Assembly (NCBI GenBank): GCA_015295835.1
Contig: DVEG01000003.1
Coordinates: 1 to 64,000 of the forward strand
Origin: Oscillatoriaceae cyanobacterium M7585_C2015_266
Lineage (GTDB): Bacteria; Cyanobacteriota; Cyanobacteriia; Cyanobacteriales; Oscillatoriaceae
Reading direction: 5' to 3'
DNA length: 64,000 nucleotides
Positions 63,820 through 64,000 of this stretch are shown one piece after another. The stretch's first letter is position 1. Each line of letters begins with the position of its first letter. The notes beneath the pieces are model-generated. The model was not told where the DNA came from. It saw nothing but the letters and a program-made list of their open reading frames with translations, and made no database searches. The translations under genes and the position numbers were made by a program.

Positions 63820-64000
63820 ATGAAAAATAATTCTCTAAATAGTAAAAAACAATTCTTTAACCGCTGGGCTTTGAATTACGATTCCCTCTTTCCCTCAGTC
63901 TTCTACCAAGCTATCCATCAGCGGCTACTCGACTATGTTACTCTGCCAGAAAAACCTAATGTACTCGATATCGGCTGCGGCACAGGTCGTCTGCTCGCTC
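63820..64000 (+). CDS. Class I SAM-dependent methyltransferase, 5' part only (runs off the window)
   Basis: The first 60 codons are visible: MKNNSLNSKKQFFNRWALNY at the start, later VLDIGCGTGRLLA, which is motif I of Rossmann-fold SAM methyltransferases (UbiE/Methyltransf_11 style). The substrate cannot be inferred from the fragment. The gene starts 14 nt after cry-DASH. Confidence 0.85.
   Translation, partial: MKNNSLNSKKQFFNRWALNYDSLFPSVFYQAIHQRLLDYVTLPEKPNVLDIGCGTGRLLA

Overview
The window is chromosomal DNA from a cyanobacterium, most likely a filamentous non-heterocystous (Oscillatoriales-type) one. The evidence is form-I rubisco genes in the order rbcL-rbcX-rbcS, a cytochrome c6, a cry-DASH photolyase homologue, many Uma2, pentapeptide-repeat, TPR and WD40 proteins, and several dozen copies of the cyanobacterial octamer HIP1 (GCGATCGC). 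The order-level assignment is inference. A second octamer, GCGAGCGC, one base away from HIP1, is also strikingly frequent.

Layout. 0.4-8.6 kb: a two-partner-secretion exoprotein, a secreted beta-propeller protein, a sensor histidine kinase broken by a frameshift, and a membrane Ser/Thr kinase. 8.8-13.4 kb: the rubisco operon, in which rbcX is cut seven bases after its start by a 1958-nt group II intron. The intron ends are supported by EBS/IBS pairings, a canonical domain V and a domain VI with a bulged A. Its protein keeps the maturase domain but has lost the reverse-transcriptase active site and the HNH domain. 13.4-17.6 kb: a Uma2 gene flanked by decayed copies of its own 3' end, a GHMP-kinase/nucleotidyltransferase fusion interrupted at an A8 tract, a DUF2817 peptidase and tRNA-Gly. 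17.7-22.7 kb: an RND efflux pump with its adaptor.

22.9-34 kb: an orphan OppC-type permease, two pentapeptide-repeat proteins, a sulfate ABC operon (sbpA-cysT-cysW, without cysA), tRNA-Thr, asnS, two small conserved proteins, an anti-sigma-type ATPase and a TPR protein. 34-45.6 kb: an EF-G-like GTPase, rlmN, a small zinc-ribbon gene, a WD40 lipoprotein, a glycosyltransferase-TPR protein, an ABCG-type exporter with three FHA domains, a stand-alone DUF1400 protein and an M48 peptidase.

45.9-50.5 kb: a four-gene operon (PP2C phosphatase, atypical protein kinase, isochorismatase-like hydrolase, vWA protein) resembling the TerY-P phosphorylation triad with an extra enzyme. It is preceded by a promoter with a palindrome exactly filling the -35/-10 spacer. 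50.6-64 kb: an NTF2-like protein, a decayed IS605-type element, an aldo/keto reductase, cytochrome c6, the divergent pair pbpC / alpha-2-macroglobulin (whose thioester motif is gone), a VOC protein, cry-DASH and the start of a methyltransferase.

The two most notable systems are the intron that makes RbcX synthesis dependent on RNA splicing, with an RT-dead maturase, and the phosphatase-kinase-hydrolase-vWA operon. All functional statements come from reading the sequence by eye; no database search was run.
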